64,000 nucleotides of DNA, taken from Apostichopus japonicus (lineage: Eukaryota; Echinodermata; Holothuroidea; Aspidochirotida; Stichopodidae). Shown piece by piece: positions 1 through 14,206 of this stretch. Position 1 is the stretch's first letter. Each line of letters begins with the position of its first letter. The notes under the pieces are model-generated. The model had not been told where the DNA came from. It did no database searches and saw only the letters and a list, made by a program, of their open reading frames with translations. The stretch is from positions 8,366,501-8,430,500 of the forward strand of contig NC_092569.1 in NCBI RefSeq assembly GCF_037975245.1, written 5' to 3'. Both the position numbers and the translations under genes were made by a program.

Positions 1-1510
1 CGCACATCGATTGTTCGGTACCGCATATTCGATTGATCGATACTGCGCTATCGATTTATAGGTACCGCACATTCGATTGATCGGTACCGCACATTCGATT
101 AATCGATAACGCACATCGATTGATCGGTACCGCACATTCGATTGATCGATACTGCGCTATCGATTTATAGGTACCGCACATTCGATTGATCGGTACCGCA
201 CATTCGATTGATCGATACCGCACATTCGATTGATCGATACTGCGCTTTCGATTGATCGGTACCGAACATTCGATTGATCGGTAAAGCACATTCGATTGAT
301 CGATAACGCACATTCGATTGATCGGTATCGCACATTCGATTGATCGATACTGCGCTATCGATTTATCGGTACCGCACATTCGATTGATCGGTACCGAACA
401 TTCGATTGATCGGTACCGCACATTCGATTGATCGATAACGCACATTCGATTGATCGGTATCGCACATTCGATTGATCGATACTGCGCTATCGATTTATCG
501 GTATCGCACATTCGATTGATCGGTACCGCACATTCGATTGATCGGTACCGCACTTTCAATTGATCGATACCGCGCATTCGATTGATCGGTACCGCACTTT
601 CAATTGATCGATACCGCGCATTCGATTGATCGATACCGCACATTCGATTGATCGATACCGCACATTCGATTGATCGATAACGCACATTCGATTGATCGAT
701 GCTGCACTTTCGATTGATCGATACCGCACATTCGATTGATCGATACCGCACATTCGATTGATCGATCCTGCGCTTTCGATTTATCAGTACCGCTCATTCG
801 ATTGATCGGTACCGCACATTCGATTGATCGGTACCGCACTTTCAATTGATCGATACCGCGCATTCGATTGATCGATACCGCACATTCGATTGATCGGTAC
901 GGCACATTCGATTGACAAATACCGCACATTCGATTTATCGATACTGCACTTTCGATTTATCGGTACCGCACATTCGATTGATCGATATCGCACATTCGAT
1001 TGATCGATACCGCACATTCGATTGATCGATAACGCACATTCGATTGATCGATGCTGCACTTTCGATTGATCGATACCGCACATTCGATTGATCGATAACG
1101 CACATTCGATTGATCGGTAACACACATTCGATTGAACGTTACGGCACATTCTAATGATCGGTACCGCACATTCGATTGATCGGTAACGCACATTCGATTG
1201 AACGATACGGCACATTCGACTGATCGATACCGCACATTCGATTTATCGATACTGCACTTTCGATTTATTGTACCGCACATTCGATTGATCGATACCGCAC
1301 ATTCCATTCATCGATACCGCACATTCGATTGATCGATAACGCACATTCGATTGATCGATGCTGCACTTTCGACTGATCGGTCCCGCACTTCGATTGATCG
1401 ATAACGCACATTCGATTGATCGATACCGCACATTCGATTGGTCGATACTGCGCTTTCGATTTATCAGTACCGCTCATTCGATTGATCGGTACCGCACATT
1501 CGATTGATCG
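1..1510 (+). repeat. Higher-order repeat block I, copy 1 (offset 3,089 bp)
   Basis: This block is repeated almost base for base at 3090-4600. The pattern of variant units matches along about 1.5 kb, for example the paired GCGCTATCGATTTATAG units near 50 and 165. One single-base indel near 1268 shifts the offset from 3,089 to 3,090, and the first unit differs slightly (CGATTGTTCGG versus CGAATGTTCTT). The match ends where 1511 reads ATATCGC and 4601 reads GTACCGA. Confidence 0.9.
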
Positions 1511-3089
1511 ATATCGCACATTCGATTGATCGATACCGCACATTCGATTGATCGATAACGCACATTCGATTGATCGGTAACACACATTCGATTGATCGGT
1601 ACGGCACATTCGATTTTCGATATCACATTCGATTGATCGATACAGCACATTCGATAGATCGATACTGCACATTCGATTAGTCGATAACGCACATCGATTG
1701 ATCGGTAACACACATTCGATTGAACGATACGGCACATTCGATTGATCGGTACCGCACATTCGATTGATCGGTAACGCACATTCGATTGAACGATACGCAC
1801 ATTCGTCTGATCGATACCGCACATTCGATTTATCGATACTGCACTTTCGATTTATCGGTACCGCACATTCGATTGATCGATACCGCACATTCCATTCATC
1901 GATACCGCACATTCGATTGATCGGTAACGCACATTCGATTGATCGGTACCGCACATTCGATTGATCGATTCTGCGCAATCGATTGATCGATACCGCACAT
2001 TCGATTGATCGGTACCGCACATTCGATTGATCGGTACCGCACATTCGATTGATCGATACCGCACATTCGATTGATCGATACCGCACATTCGATTGATCGG
2101 TACGGCACATTCGATTGATCGATAACGCACATTCGATTGATCGATGCTGCACTTTCGATTGATCGATACCGCACATTCGATTGATCGATAACGCACATTC
2201 GATTGATCGGTAACACACATTCGATTGATCGGTACGGCACATTCGATTTTCGATATCACATTCGATTGATCGATACAGCTTATTCGATAGATCGATACTG
2301 CACATTCGATTAGTCGATAACGCACATCGATTGATCGGTACCGCACTTTCAATTGATCGATACCGCACATTCGATTGATCGATACCGCACATTCGATTGA
2401 TAGGTACGGCACATTCGATTGACAAATACCGCACATTCGATTGATCGATGCTGCACTTTCGATTGATCGATACCGCACATTCGATTGATCGATACCGCAC
2501 ATTCGATTGATCGGTAACACACATTCGATTGAACGGTACGGCACATTCGATTGATCGGTACCGCACATTCGATTGATCGGAAACGCACATTCGATTGAAC
2601 GATACTGCACTTTCGATTAATCGGTACCGCACATTCGATTGATCGATACCGAACATTCGATTGATCGATAACGCACATTCGATTGATCGATAACGCACCA
2701 TCGATTGATCGATGCTGCACTTTCGATTGATCGATATCACACATTCGATTGATCGATACCTTACATTCGATTGATCGGTACCGTACATTCGATTGATCGA
2801 TACCGCGCTTTCGATTTATCGGTACCACGCATTCGATTGATCGGTACGGCACATTCGATTGACAAATACCACACATTCGATTTATCGATACTGCACTTTC
2901 GATTTATCGGTACCGCACATTCGATTGATCGATACCGCACACTCGATTGATCGATACCGCACATTCGATTTATCGATGCTGCACTTTCGATTGATCGATA
3001 CCGCACATTCGATTGATCGATACCGCACATTCGATTGATCGGTAACACACATTCGATAGATCGATACTGCACATTCGATTAATCGATAA

Positions 3090-4600
3090 CGCACATCGAA
3101 TGTTCTTTACCGCATATTCGATTGATCGATACTGCGCTATCGATTTATAGGTACCGCACATTCGATTGATCGGTACCGCACATTCGATTAATCGATAACG
3201 CACATCGATTGATCGGTACCGCACATTCGATTGATCGATACTGCGCTATCGATTTATAGGTACCGCACATTCGATTGATCGGTACCGCACATTCGATTGA
3301 TCGATACCGCACATTCGATTGATCGATACTGCGCTTTCGATTGATCGGTACCGAACATTCGATTGATCGGTAAAGCACATTCGATTGATCGATAACGCAC
3401 ATTCGATTGATCGGTATCGCACATTCGATTGATCGATACTGCGCTATCGATTTATCGGTACCGCACATTCGATTGATCGGTACCGAACATTCGATTGATC
3501 GGTACCGCACATTCGATTGATCGATAACGCACATTCGATTGATCGGTATCGCACATTCGATTGATCGATACTGCGCTATCGATTTATCGGTATCGCACAT
3601 TCGATTGATCGGTACCGCACATTCGATTGATCGGTACCGCACTTTCAATTGATCGATACCGCGCATTCGATTGATCGGTACCGCACTTTCAATTGATCGA
3701 TACCGCGCATTCGATTGATCGATACCGCACATTCGATTGATCGATACCGCACATTCGATTGATCGATAACGCACATTCGATTGATCGATGCTGCACTTTC
3801 GATTGATCGATACCGCACATTCGATTGATCGATACCGCACATTCGATTGATCGATCCTGCGCTTTCGATTTATCAGTACCGCTCATTCGATTGATCGGTA
3901 CCGCACATTCGATTGATCGGTACCGCACTTTCAATTGATCGATACCGCGCATTCGATTGATCGATACCGCACATTCGATTGATCGGTACGGCACATTCGA
4001 TTGACAAATACCGCACATTCGATTTATCGATACTGCACTTTCGATTTATCGGTACCGCACATTCGATTGATCGATATCGCACATTCGATTGATCGATACC
4101 GCACATTCGATTGATCGATAACGCACATTCGATTGATCGATGCTGCACTTTCGATTGATCGATACCGCACATTCGATTGATCGATAACGCACATTCGATT
4201 GATCGGTAACACACATTCGATTGAACGTTACGGCACATTCTAATGATCGGTACCGCACATTCGATTGATCGGTAACGCACATTCGATTGAACGATACGGC
4301 ACATTCGACTGATCGATACCGCACATTCGATTTATCGATACTGCACTTTCGATTTATCGGTACCGCACATTCGATTGATCGATACCGCACATTCCATTCA
4401 TCGATACCGCACATTCGATTGATCGATAACGCACATTCGATTGATCGATGCTGCACTTTCGACTGATCGGTCCCGCACTTCGATTGATCGATAACGCACA
4501 TTCGATTGATCGATACCGCACATTCGATTGGTCGATACTGCGCTTTCGATTTATCAGTACCGCTCATTCGATTGATCGGTACCGCACATTCGATTGATCG
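3090..4600 (+). repeat. Higher-order repeat block I, copy 2
   Basis: Second copy of the block at 1-1510, sharing its order of variant 22-bp units. The near identity over ~1.5 kb, compared with 5-15 percent divergence between neighbouring 22-bp units, means the block moved as one piece by recent duplication or unequal exchange. Confidence 0.9.
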
Positions 4601-5210
4601 GTACCGAACTTTCAATTGATCGATACCGCACATTCGATTGATCGATACCGCACATTCGATTGATAGGTACGGCACATTCGATTGACAAATACCGCACATT
4701 CGATTGATCGATGCTGCACTTTCGATTGATCGATACCGCACATTCGATTGATCGATACCGCACATTCGATTGATCGGTACCGCACATTCGATTGATCGGT
4801 ACGGCACATTCGATTGACAAATACCGCACATTCGATTTAACGATACTGCACTTTCGATTTATCGGTACCGCACATTCGATTGATCGATACCGCACATTAG
4901 ATTGATCGATACCGCACATTCGATTGATCGATAACGCACGTTCGATTGATCGATGCTGCACTTTCGATTGATCGATACCGCACATTCGATTGATCGATAA
5001 CGCACATTCGATTGATCGATACCGCACATTCGATTGATCGATACTGCGCTTTCGATTTATCAGTACCGCTCATTCGATTGATCGGTACCGCACATTCGAT
5101 TGATCGGTACCGCACTTTCAATTGATCGGTACCGCGCATTCGATTGATCGATACCGCACATTCGATTGATCGGTACGGCACATTCGATTGACAAATACCG
5201 CACATTCGAT

Positions 5211-8200
5211 TTATCGATACTGCACTTTCGATTTATCGGTACCGCACATTCGATTGATGGATATCGCACATTCGATTGATCGATACCGCACATTCGATTG
5301 ATCGATAACGCACATTCGATTGATCGATGCTGCACTTTCGATTGATCGATACCGCACATTCGATTGATCGATAACGCACATTCGATTGATCGGTAACACA
5401 CATTCGATTGAACGGTACGGCACATTCGATTGATCGGTACCGCACATTCGATTGATCGGTACCGCACATTCGATTGAACGATACGGCACATTCGACTGAT
5501 CGATACCGCACATTCGATTGATCTATACTGCACTTTCGATTTATCGGTAACGCACATTCGATTGATCGATACCGCACATTCCATTCATCGATACCGCACA
5601 TTCGATTGATCGATAACGCACATTCGATTGATCGATGCTGCACTTTCGATTGATCGGTACCGCACTTCGATTGATCGATAACGCACATTCGATTGATCGA
5701 TACCGCACATTCGATTGGTCGATACTGCACTTTCGATTTATCAGTACCGCTCATTCGATTGATCGGTACCGTACATTCGATTGATCGGTACCGCACTTTC
5801 AATTGATCGATACCGCACATTCGATTGATCGATACCGCACCATCGATTGATCGATGCTGCACTTTCGATTGATCGATACCACACATTCGATTGATCGATA
5901 CCTTACATTCGATTGATCGGTACCGTACATTCGATTGATCGATACCGCACATTCGATTTATCGATACTGCACTTTCGATTTATCGGTACCGCACATTCGA
6001 TTGATCGATACCGCACATTCCATTCATCGATACCGCACATTCGATTGATCGATAACGCACATTCGATTGATCGATGCTGCACTTTCGACTGATCGGTACC
6101 GCACATTCGATTGATCGATAACGCACATTCGATTGATCGATTACGCACATTCGATTGGTCGATACTGCGCTTTCGATTTATCAGTACCGCTCATTCGATT
6201 GATCGGTACCGCACATTCGATTGATCGGTACCGCACTTTCAATTGATCGATACCGCACATTTGATTGATCGATACCGCACGTTCGATTGATAGGTACGGC
6301 ACATTCGATTGACAAATACCGCACATTCGATTTATCGATACTGCACTTTCGATTTATCGGAACCGCACATTCGATTGATCGATACCGCACATTCGATTGA
6401 TCGATACCGCACATTCGATTGATTGATAACGCACGTTCGTTTGATCGATGCTGCACTTTCGATTGATCGATACCGCACATTCGATTGATCGATAACGCAC
6501 ATTCGATTGATCGATACCGCACATTCGATTGATCGATACTGCGCTTTCGATTTATCAGTACCGCTCATTCGATTGATCGGTACCGCATTTTCAATTGATC
6601 GATACCGCGCATTTGATTGATCGATACCGCACATTCGATTGATCGGTACAGCACATTCGATTGACAAATACCGCACATTCGATTTATCGATACTGCACTT
6701 TCGATTTATCGGTACCGCACATTCGATTGATCGATATCGCACATTCGATTGATCGATACCGCACATTCGATTGATCGATAACGTACATTCGATTGATCGA
6801 TGCTGCACTTTCGATTGATCGATACCGCACATTCGATTGATCGATAACGCACATTCGATTGATCGGTAACACACATTCGATTGAACGGTACGGCACATTC
6901 GATTGATCGGTACCGCACATTCGATTGATCGGTAACGCACATTCGATTGAACGATACGGCACATTCGACTGATCGATACCGCACATTCGATTTATCGATA
7001 CTGCACTTTCGATTTATCGGTACCGCACATTCGATTGATCGATACCGCACATTCCATTCATCGATACCGCACATTCGATTGATCGATAACGCACATTCGA
7101 TTGATCGATGCTGCACTTTCGACTGATCGGTACCGCACATTCGATTGATCGATAACGCACATTCGATTGATCGATACCGCACATTCGATTGGTCGATACT
7201 GCGCTTTCGATTTATCAGTACCGCTCATTCGATTGATCGATACCGCACATTCGATTGATCGATACCGCACATTCGATTGATTGATAACGCACGTTCGTTT
7301 GATCGATGCTGCACTTTCGATTGATCGATACCGCACATTCGATTGATCGATAACGCACATTCGATTGATCGATACCGCACATTCGATTGATCGATACTGC
7401 GCTTTCGATTTATCAGTACCGCTCATTCGATTGATCGGTACCGCATTTTCAATTGATCGATACCGCGCATTCGATTGATCGATACCGCACATTCGATTGA
7501 TCGGTACAGCACATTTGATTGACAAATACCGCACATTCGATTTATCGATACTGCACTTTCGATTTATCGGTACCGCACATTCGATTGATCGATATCGCAC
7601 ATTCGATTGATCGATACCGCACATTCGATTGATCGATAACGTACATTCGATTGATCGATGCTGCACATTCGATTGATCGATAACGCACATTCGATTGATC
7701 GGTAACACACATTCGATTGAACGGTACGGCACATTCGATTGATCGGTACCGCACATTCGATTGATCGGTAACGCACATTCGATTGAACGATACGGCACAT
7801 TCGACTGATCGATACCGCACATTCGATTTATCGATACTGCACTTTCGATTTATCGGTACCGCACATTCGATTGATCGATACCGCACATTCCATTCATCGA
7901 TACCGCACATTCGATTGATCGATGCTGCACTTTCGACTGATCGGTACCGCACATTCGATTTATCGATAACGCACATTCGATTGATCGATACCGCACATTC
8001 GATTGATCGATACCGCGCTTTCGATTTATCAGTACCGCTCATTCGATTGATCGGTACCGCACATTCGATTGATCGGTACCGCACTTTCAATTGATCGATA
8101 CCGCACATTCGATTGATCGATACCGCACATTCGATTGATCGGTACGGCACATTCGATTGACAAATACCGCACATTCGATTTATCGATACTTCACTTTCGA

Positions 8201-8482
8201 TTTATCGGTACCGCACATTCGATTGATCGATATCGCACATTCGATTGATCGATACCGCATATTCGATTGATCGATAACGCACATTCGATTGATCGATGCT
8301 GCACTTTCGATTGATCGATACCACACATTCGATTGATCGATAACGCACATTCGATTGATCGGTAACACACATTCGATTGAACGGTACGGCACATTCGATT
8401 GATCAGTACCGCACATTCGATTGATCGGTAACGCACATTCGATTGAACGATACGGCACATTCGACTGATCGATACCGCACAT
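5211..8482 (+). repeat. Higher-order repeat, ~1.47-1.50 kb period
   Basis: A distinctive ~300-bp run of variant units (TACTGCACTTTCGATTTATC through AACACACATT to GAACGGTACGG) recurs at 5211-5513, 6684-6986 and 8180-8482. Spacings are 1,473 and 1,496 bp, or 67 and 68 units of 22 bp. Intervening units also correspond, with losses and gains of whole units. Related variant runs occur in block I (935-1123 and 4024-4212). Confidence 0.75.
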
Positions 8483-11400
8483 TCGAATTATCGATACTGC
8501 ACTTTCGATTTATCGGTACCGCACATTCGATTGATCGATACCGCACATTCCATTCATCGATATGGCACATTCGATTGATCGGTAACGCACATTCGATTGA
8601 TCGGTACCGCACATTCGATTGATCGATTCTGCGCTATCGATTGATCGATACCGCACATTCGATTGATCGGTACCGCACATTCGATTGATCGGTACCGCAC
8701 ATTCGATTGATCGATACCGCACATTCGATTGATCGGTACGGCACATTCGATTGATCGATAACGAACATTCGATTGATCGATGCTGCACTTTCGATTGATC
8801 GATACCGCACATTCGATTGATCGGTAGCGAACATTCGATTGATTGATACCGCACATTCGTTTGATCGGTACCGCACATTCGATTGATCGGTAGCGAACAT
8901 TCGATTGATTGATACCGCACATTCGATTGATCGATACCGCACATTCGATTGATCGGTACGGCACATTCGATTGATCGATAACGAACATTCGATTGATCGA
9001 TGCTGCACTTTCGATTAATCGATACCGCACATTCGATTGATCGATAACGCACATTCGATTGATCGGTAACACACATTCGATTGATCGGTACGGCACATTC
9101 GATTTTCGATATCACATTCGATTGATCGATACAGCACATTCGATAGATCGATAACGCACATTCGATTGATCGATGCTGCACTTTCGATTGATCGATACCG
9201 CACATTCGATTGATCGATAACGCACATTCGATTGATCGGTAACACACATTCGATTGATCGGTACGGCACATTCGATTTTCGATATCACATTTGATTGATC
9301 GATACAGCACATTCGATAGATCGATACTGCACATTCGATTAGTCGATAACACACATCGATTGATCGATAACGCACATTCGATTGATCGATACTGCGCTTT
9401 CGATTTATCGGTACCACGCATTCGATTGATCGGTACCGCATATTCGACTGATCGGTACCGCACATTCGATTGATCGGTACCACACATTCGATTGATCGGT
9501 ACCGCACATTCGATTGATCGATAACGCACATTCGTTTGATCGGTACCGCACATTCGATTGATCGGTAGCGAACATTCGATTGATTGATACCGCACATTCG
9601 ATTGATCGATACCGCACATTCGATAGATCGATACTACGCATTCGATTAGTCGATAACGCACATCGATTGATCGATACCGCACATTCGATTGATCGATACC
9701 GCACATTCGATTGATCGGTACAGCACATTCGATTGATCGGTACCGCACATTCGATTGATCGGTACGGCACATTCGATTGATCGATACCGCACATTCGATT
9801 GATCGATACCGTACATTCGATTGATCGGTACAGCACATTCGATTTATCGATACCGCACATTCGATTGATCGATTACGCACATTCGATAGATCGATACCGC
9901 GCATTCAATTAGTCGATACCGCACATTCGATTGATCGATACCGCACATTCGATTGATCGATACTGCGCTTTCGATTTATCAGTACCGCAGATTCGATTGA
10001 TCGATACCGCACATTCGATTGTTCGGTACCGCGCATTCGATTGATCGATACCGCACATTCGATTGATCGATACCGAACATTGGATAGATCGATACTGCCC
10101 ATTCGATTAGTCGATAACGCACATCGATTAATCGATACCGCACATTCGAATGATCGATACTGCGCTTTCGATTTATCAGTAACGCAGATTCGATTGACCG
10201 GTACCGCACATTCGATTGATCGGTACCGCGCATTCGATTGATCGGTACCGCTTATTCGATTGATCGGTAACACACATTCGATTGAACGGTACGGCACATT
10301 CGATTGATCGGTACCGCACATTCGATTGATCGGTAACGCACATTCGATTGAACGATACTGCACTTTCGATTTATCGGTACCGCACATTCGATTGATCGAT
10401 ACCGCACATTCGATTGATCGATACCTCACATTCGATTGATCGATACCGCGCGTTCGATTGATCGATACAGCACATTCGATTGATCGATACCGCACATTCG
10501 ATTGATCGGTAACACATATTCGATTGATCGGTACGGCACATTCGATTTTCGGTATCTCATTTGATTGATCGATACCGCACATTCGATTGATAGGTACGGC
10601 ACATTCGATTGACAAATACCGCACATTCGATTGATCGATGCTGCACTTTCGATTGATCGATACCGCACATTCGATTGATCGATACCGCACATTCGATAGA
10701 TCGGTAACACACATTCGATTGAACGGTAACACACATTCGATTGAACGGTACGGCACATTCGATTGATCGGTAACGCACATTCGATTGATCGGTAACGCAC
10801 ATTCGATTGAACGATACTGCACTTTCGATTTATCGTTACCGCACATTCGATTGATCGATACCGCACATTCGATTGATCGATAACGCACATTCGATTGATC
10901 GATAACGCACATTATCGATGCTGCACTCTCGATTTATCGATACCGCACATTCGATTGATCGATAACGCACATTCGATTGATCGTTAACACACATTCGATT
11001 GAACGTACGGCACATTCGATTGATCGGTACAGCACATTCGATTGATCGGTAACGCACATTCGATTGAACGATACGGTACATTTGATTGATCGGTACCGCT
11101 CATTCGATTGATCGATACCGCACATTCGATTGATCGATAACGCACATTCGATTGATCGATACCGCACATTCCATTCATCGATACCGCACATTCGATTGAT
11201 CGATAACGCACATTCAATTGATCGATGCTGCACTTTCGACTGATCGGTACCGCACTTCGATTGATCGATAACGCACATTCGATTGATCGATAACGTACAT
11301 TCGATTGATCGATGCTGCACTTTCGATTGATCGATACCGCACATTCGATTGATCAATAACGCACATTCGATTGATCGGTAACACACATTCGATTTATCGA

Positions 11401-14206
11401 TACTGCACTTTCGATTTATCGATACCGCACATTCGATTGGTAGATACTGCGCTTTCGATTTATCGGTACCGCTCATTCGATTGATCGGTTCCGCACCTTC
11501 GATTGATCGGTACCGCACTTTCAATTGATCGAAACCGCACATTCGATTGATCGATACCGCACATTCGATTGATAGGTACGGCACATTCGATTGACAAATA
11601 ATGCACATTCGATTGATCGATGCTGCACTTTCGATTCATCGATACCGCACATTCGATTGATCGATACCGCACATTCGATTGATCGGTAACGCACATACGA
11701 TTGATAGGTACGGCACATTCGATTGACAAATACCGCACATTAGATTGATCGATACCGCACTTTCGATTGATCGATACCGCACATTCGATTGATTGATACC
11801 GCACATTCGATTGATCGGTAACACACATTCGATTGACAAATACCGCACATTCGATTGATCGATGCTGCACTTTCGATTGATCGGTAACACACATTCGATT
11901 GAACGGTATGGCACATTCGATTTATCGGTACCGCACATGCGATTGATCGGTAACGCACATTTGATTGAACGATACTGCACTTTCGATTTATCGGTACCGC
12001 ACATTCGATTGATCGATACCGCACATTCGATTGATCGATAACGCACATTCGATTGATCGGTAACACACATTCGATTGAACGGTACGGCACATTCGATTTA
12101 TCGGTACCACGCATTCGATTGATCGGTACGGCAAATTCGATTGACAAATACCGCACATTCGATTTATCGATACTGCACTTTCGATTTATTGGTACCGCAC
12201 ATTCGATTGATCGATACCGCACACTCGATTGATCGATACCGCACATTCGATTTATCGGTACCGCACATTCGATTGATCGGTATCGCACATTCGATTGATC
12301 GGTACATCACATTCGATTGATCGGTAGCGAACATTCGATTGATCGATACCGCACATTCGATTGATCGATACCGCACATTCGATTGATCGAAACTGCGCTT
12401 TAGATTTATCACTACCGCTCATTCGATTGATCGGTACCGCACATTCGATTGATCGGTACCGCACTTTCAATTGATCGATACCGCGCATTCGATTGATCGA
12501 TACCGCACATTCGATTGATCGGTACGGCACATTCGATTGACAAATACCGCACATTCGATTTATCGATACTGCACTTTCGATTTATCGGTACCGCACATTC
12601 GATTGATCGATACCGCACATTCGATTGATCGATAACGCACGTTCGATTGATCGATGCTGCACTTTCGATTGATCGATACCGCACATTCGATTGATCGATA
12701 ACGCAAATTCGATTGATCGATACGGCACATTCGATTGATCGATACTGCGCTTTCGAGTTATCAGTACCGCTCATTCGATTGATCGGTACCGCACATTCGA
12801 TTGATCAGTACCGCACTTTCAATTGATCGATACCGCCCATTCGATTGATCGATACCGCACATTCGATTGATCGGTACGGCACATTCGATTGACAAATACC
12901 GCACATTCGATTTATCGATACTGCACTTTCGATTTATCGGTACCGCACATTCGATTGATCGATACCGCACATTCGATTGATCGATACCGCACATTCGATT
13001 GATGGATAACGCACATTCGATTGATCGATGCTGCACTTTCAATTGATCGATACCGCACATTCGATTGATCGGTACCGCACATTCGATTGATCGGTAACGC
13101 ACATTCGATTGAACGCTACGGCACATTCGACTGATCGATACCGTACATTCGATTTATCGATACTGCACTTTCGATTTATCGGTACCGCACATTCGATTGA
13201 TCGATACCGCACATTCGATTGATCGATAACGCACATTCGATTGATCGGTAACACACATTCGATTGATCGGTACGGCACATTGGATTGATCGGTTCCGCAC
13301 ATTTGATTGATCGGTAACGCACATTCGATTGAACAATACGGCACATTCGACTGATCGATAACGCACATTCGATTGATCGAGCTGCACTTTCGATTGATCG
13401 ATACCGCACATTCCATTGATCGATAACGCACATTCGATTGATCGGTAACACACATTCGATTTATCGGTACGGCACATTCGATTTTCGGTTTCACGTATTC
13501 GATTGACCGGTACCGCACATTCGACTGATCGGTACCGCACATTCGATTGATCGATAACGCACATTCGATTGATCGGTACCGTACATTCGATTGATCGGTA
13601 ACGCACATTCGATTCATCGCTACCGCACATTCGATTGATCGGTACGGCACATTCGATTGACAAATACCGCACATTAGATAGATCGATACTGCGCATTCGA
13701 TTAGTCGATAACGCACATCGATTGATCGATACCGCACAATCGATTGACCGATACTGCGCTTTCGATTTATCGGTACCACGCATTGGATTGATCGGTACTG
13801 CACATTCGACTGATCGATACCGCACATTCGATTGATCGATAACGCACATTCGATTGATCGATACCGCACATTCGATTGATCGGTAACGCACATTCGAATC
13901 ATCGATACCGAACATTCGATTGATCGGTACGGCACATTCGATTGACAAATACCGCACATTCGATAGATCGATACTGCACATTCGATTGATCGATACTGCG
14001 CTATCGATTTATCGGTACCGCACATTCGATTGATCCGTACCGCACATTCGATTGATCGGTAGCGCACATTCGATTGATCGATACCGCACATTCGATTGAT
14101 CGATACCGCACATTCGATAGATCGATACTGCGCATTCGATCAGTCGATAACGCACATCGATTGATCGATACCGCACATTCGATTGATCGATACTGGCGCT
14201 TTCGAT

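Noticed and set aside
1764-1964. Scattered 60-103-codon plus-strand frames in the array (HSIDRYRTFD-like).
   Set aside because: The plus-strand consensus has a TGA in one frame per 66-bp cycle. These frames survive only where variant units remove it, and they repeat across higher-order copies.
1265-2788. A 507-codon minus-strand open frame, and dozens of similar ones up to 525 codons (20151-21728).
   Set aside because: Each is a translation of the 22-bp satellite, overlapping frames give the same peptide cycle, and the length depends only on where variant units create stops.
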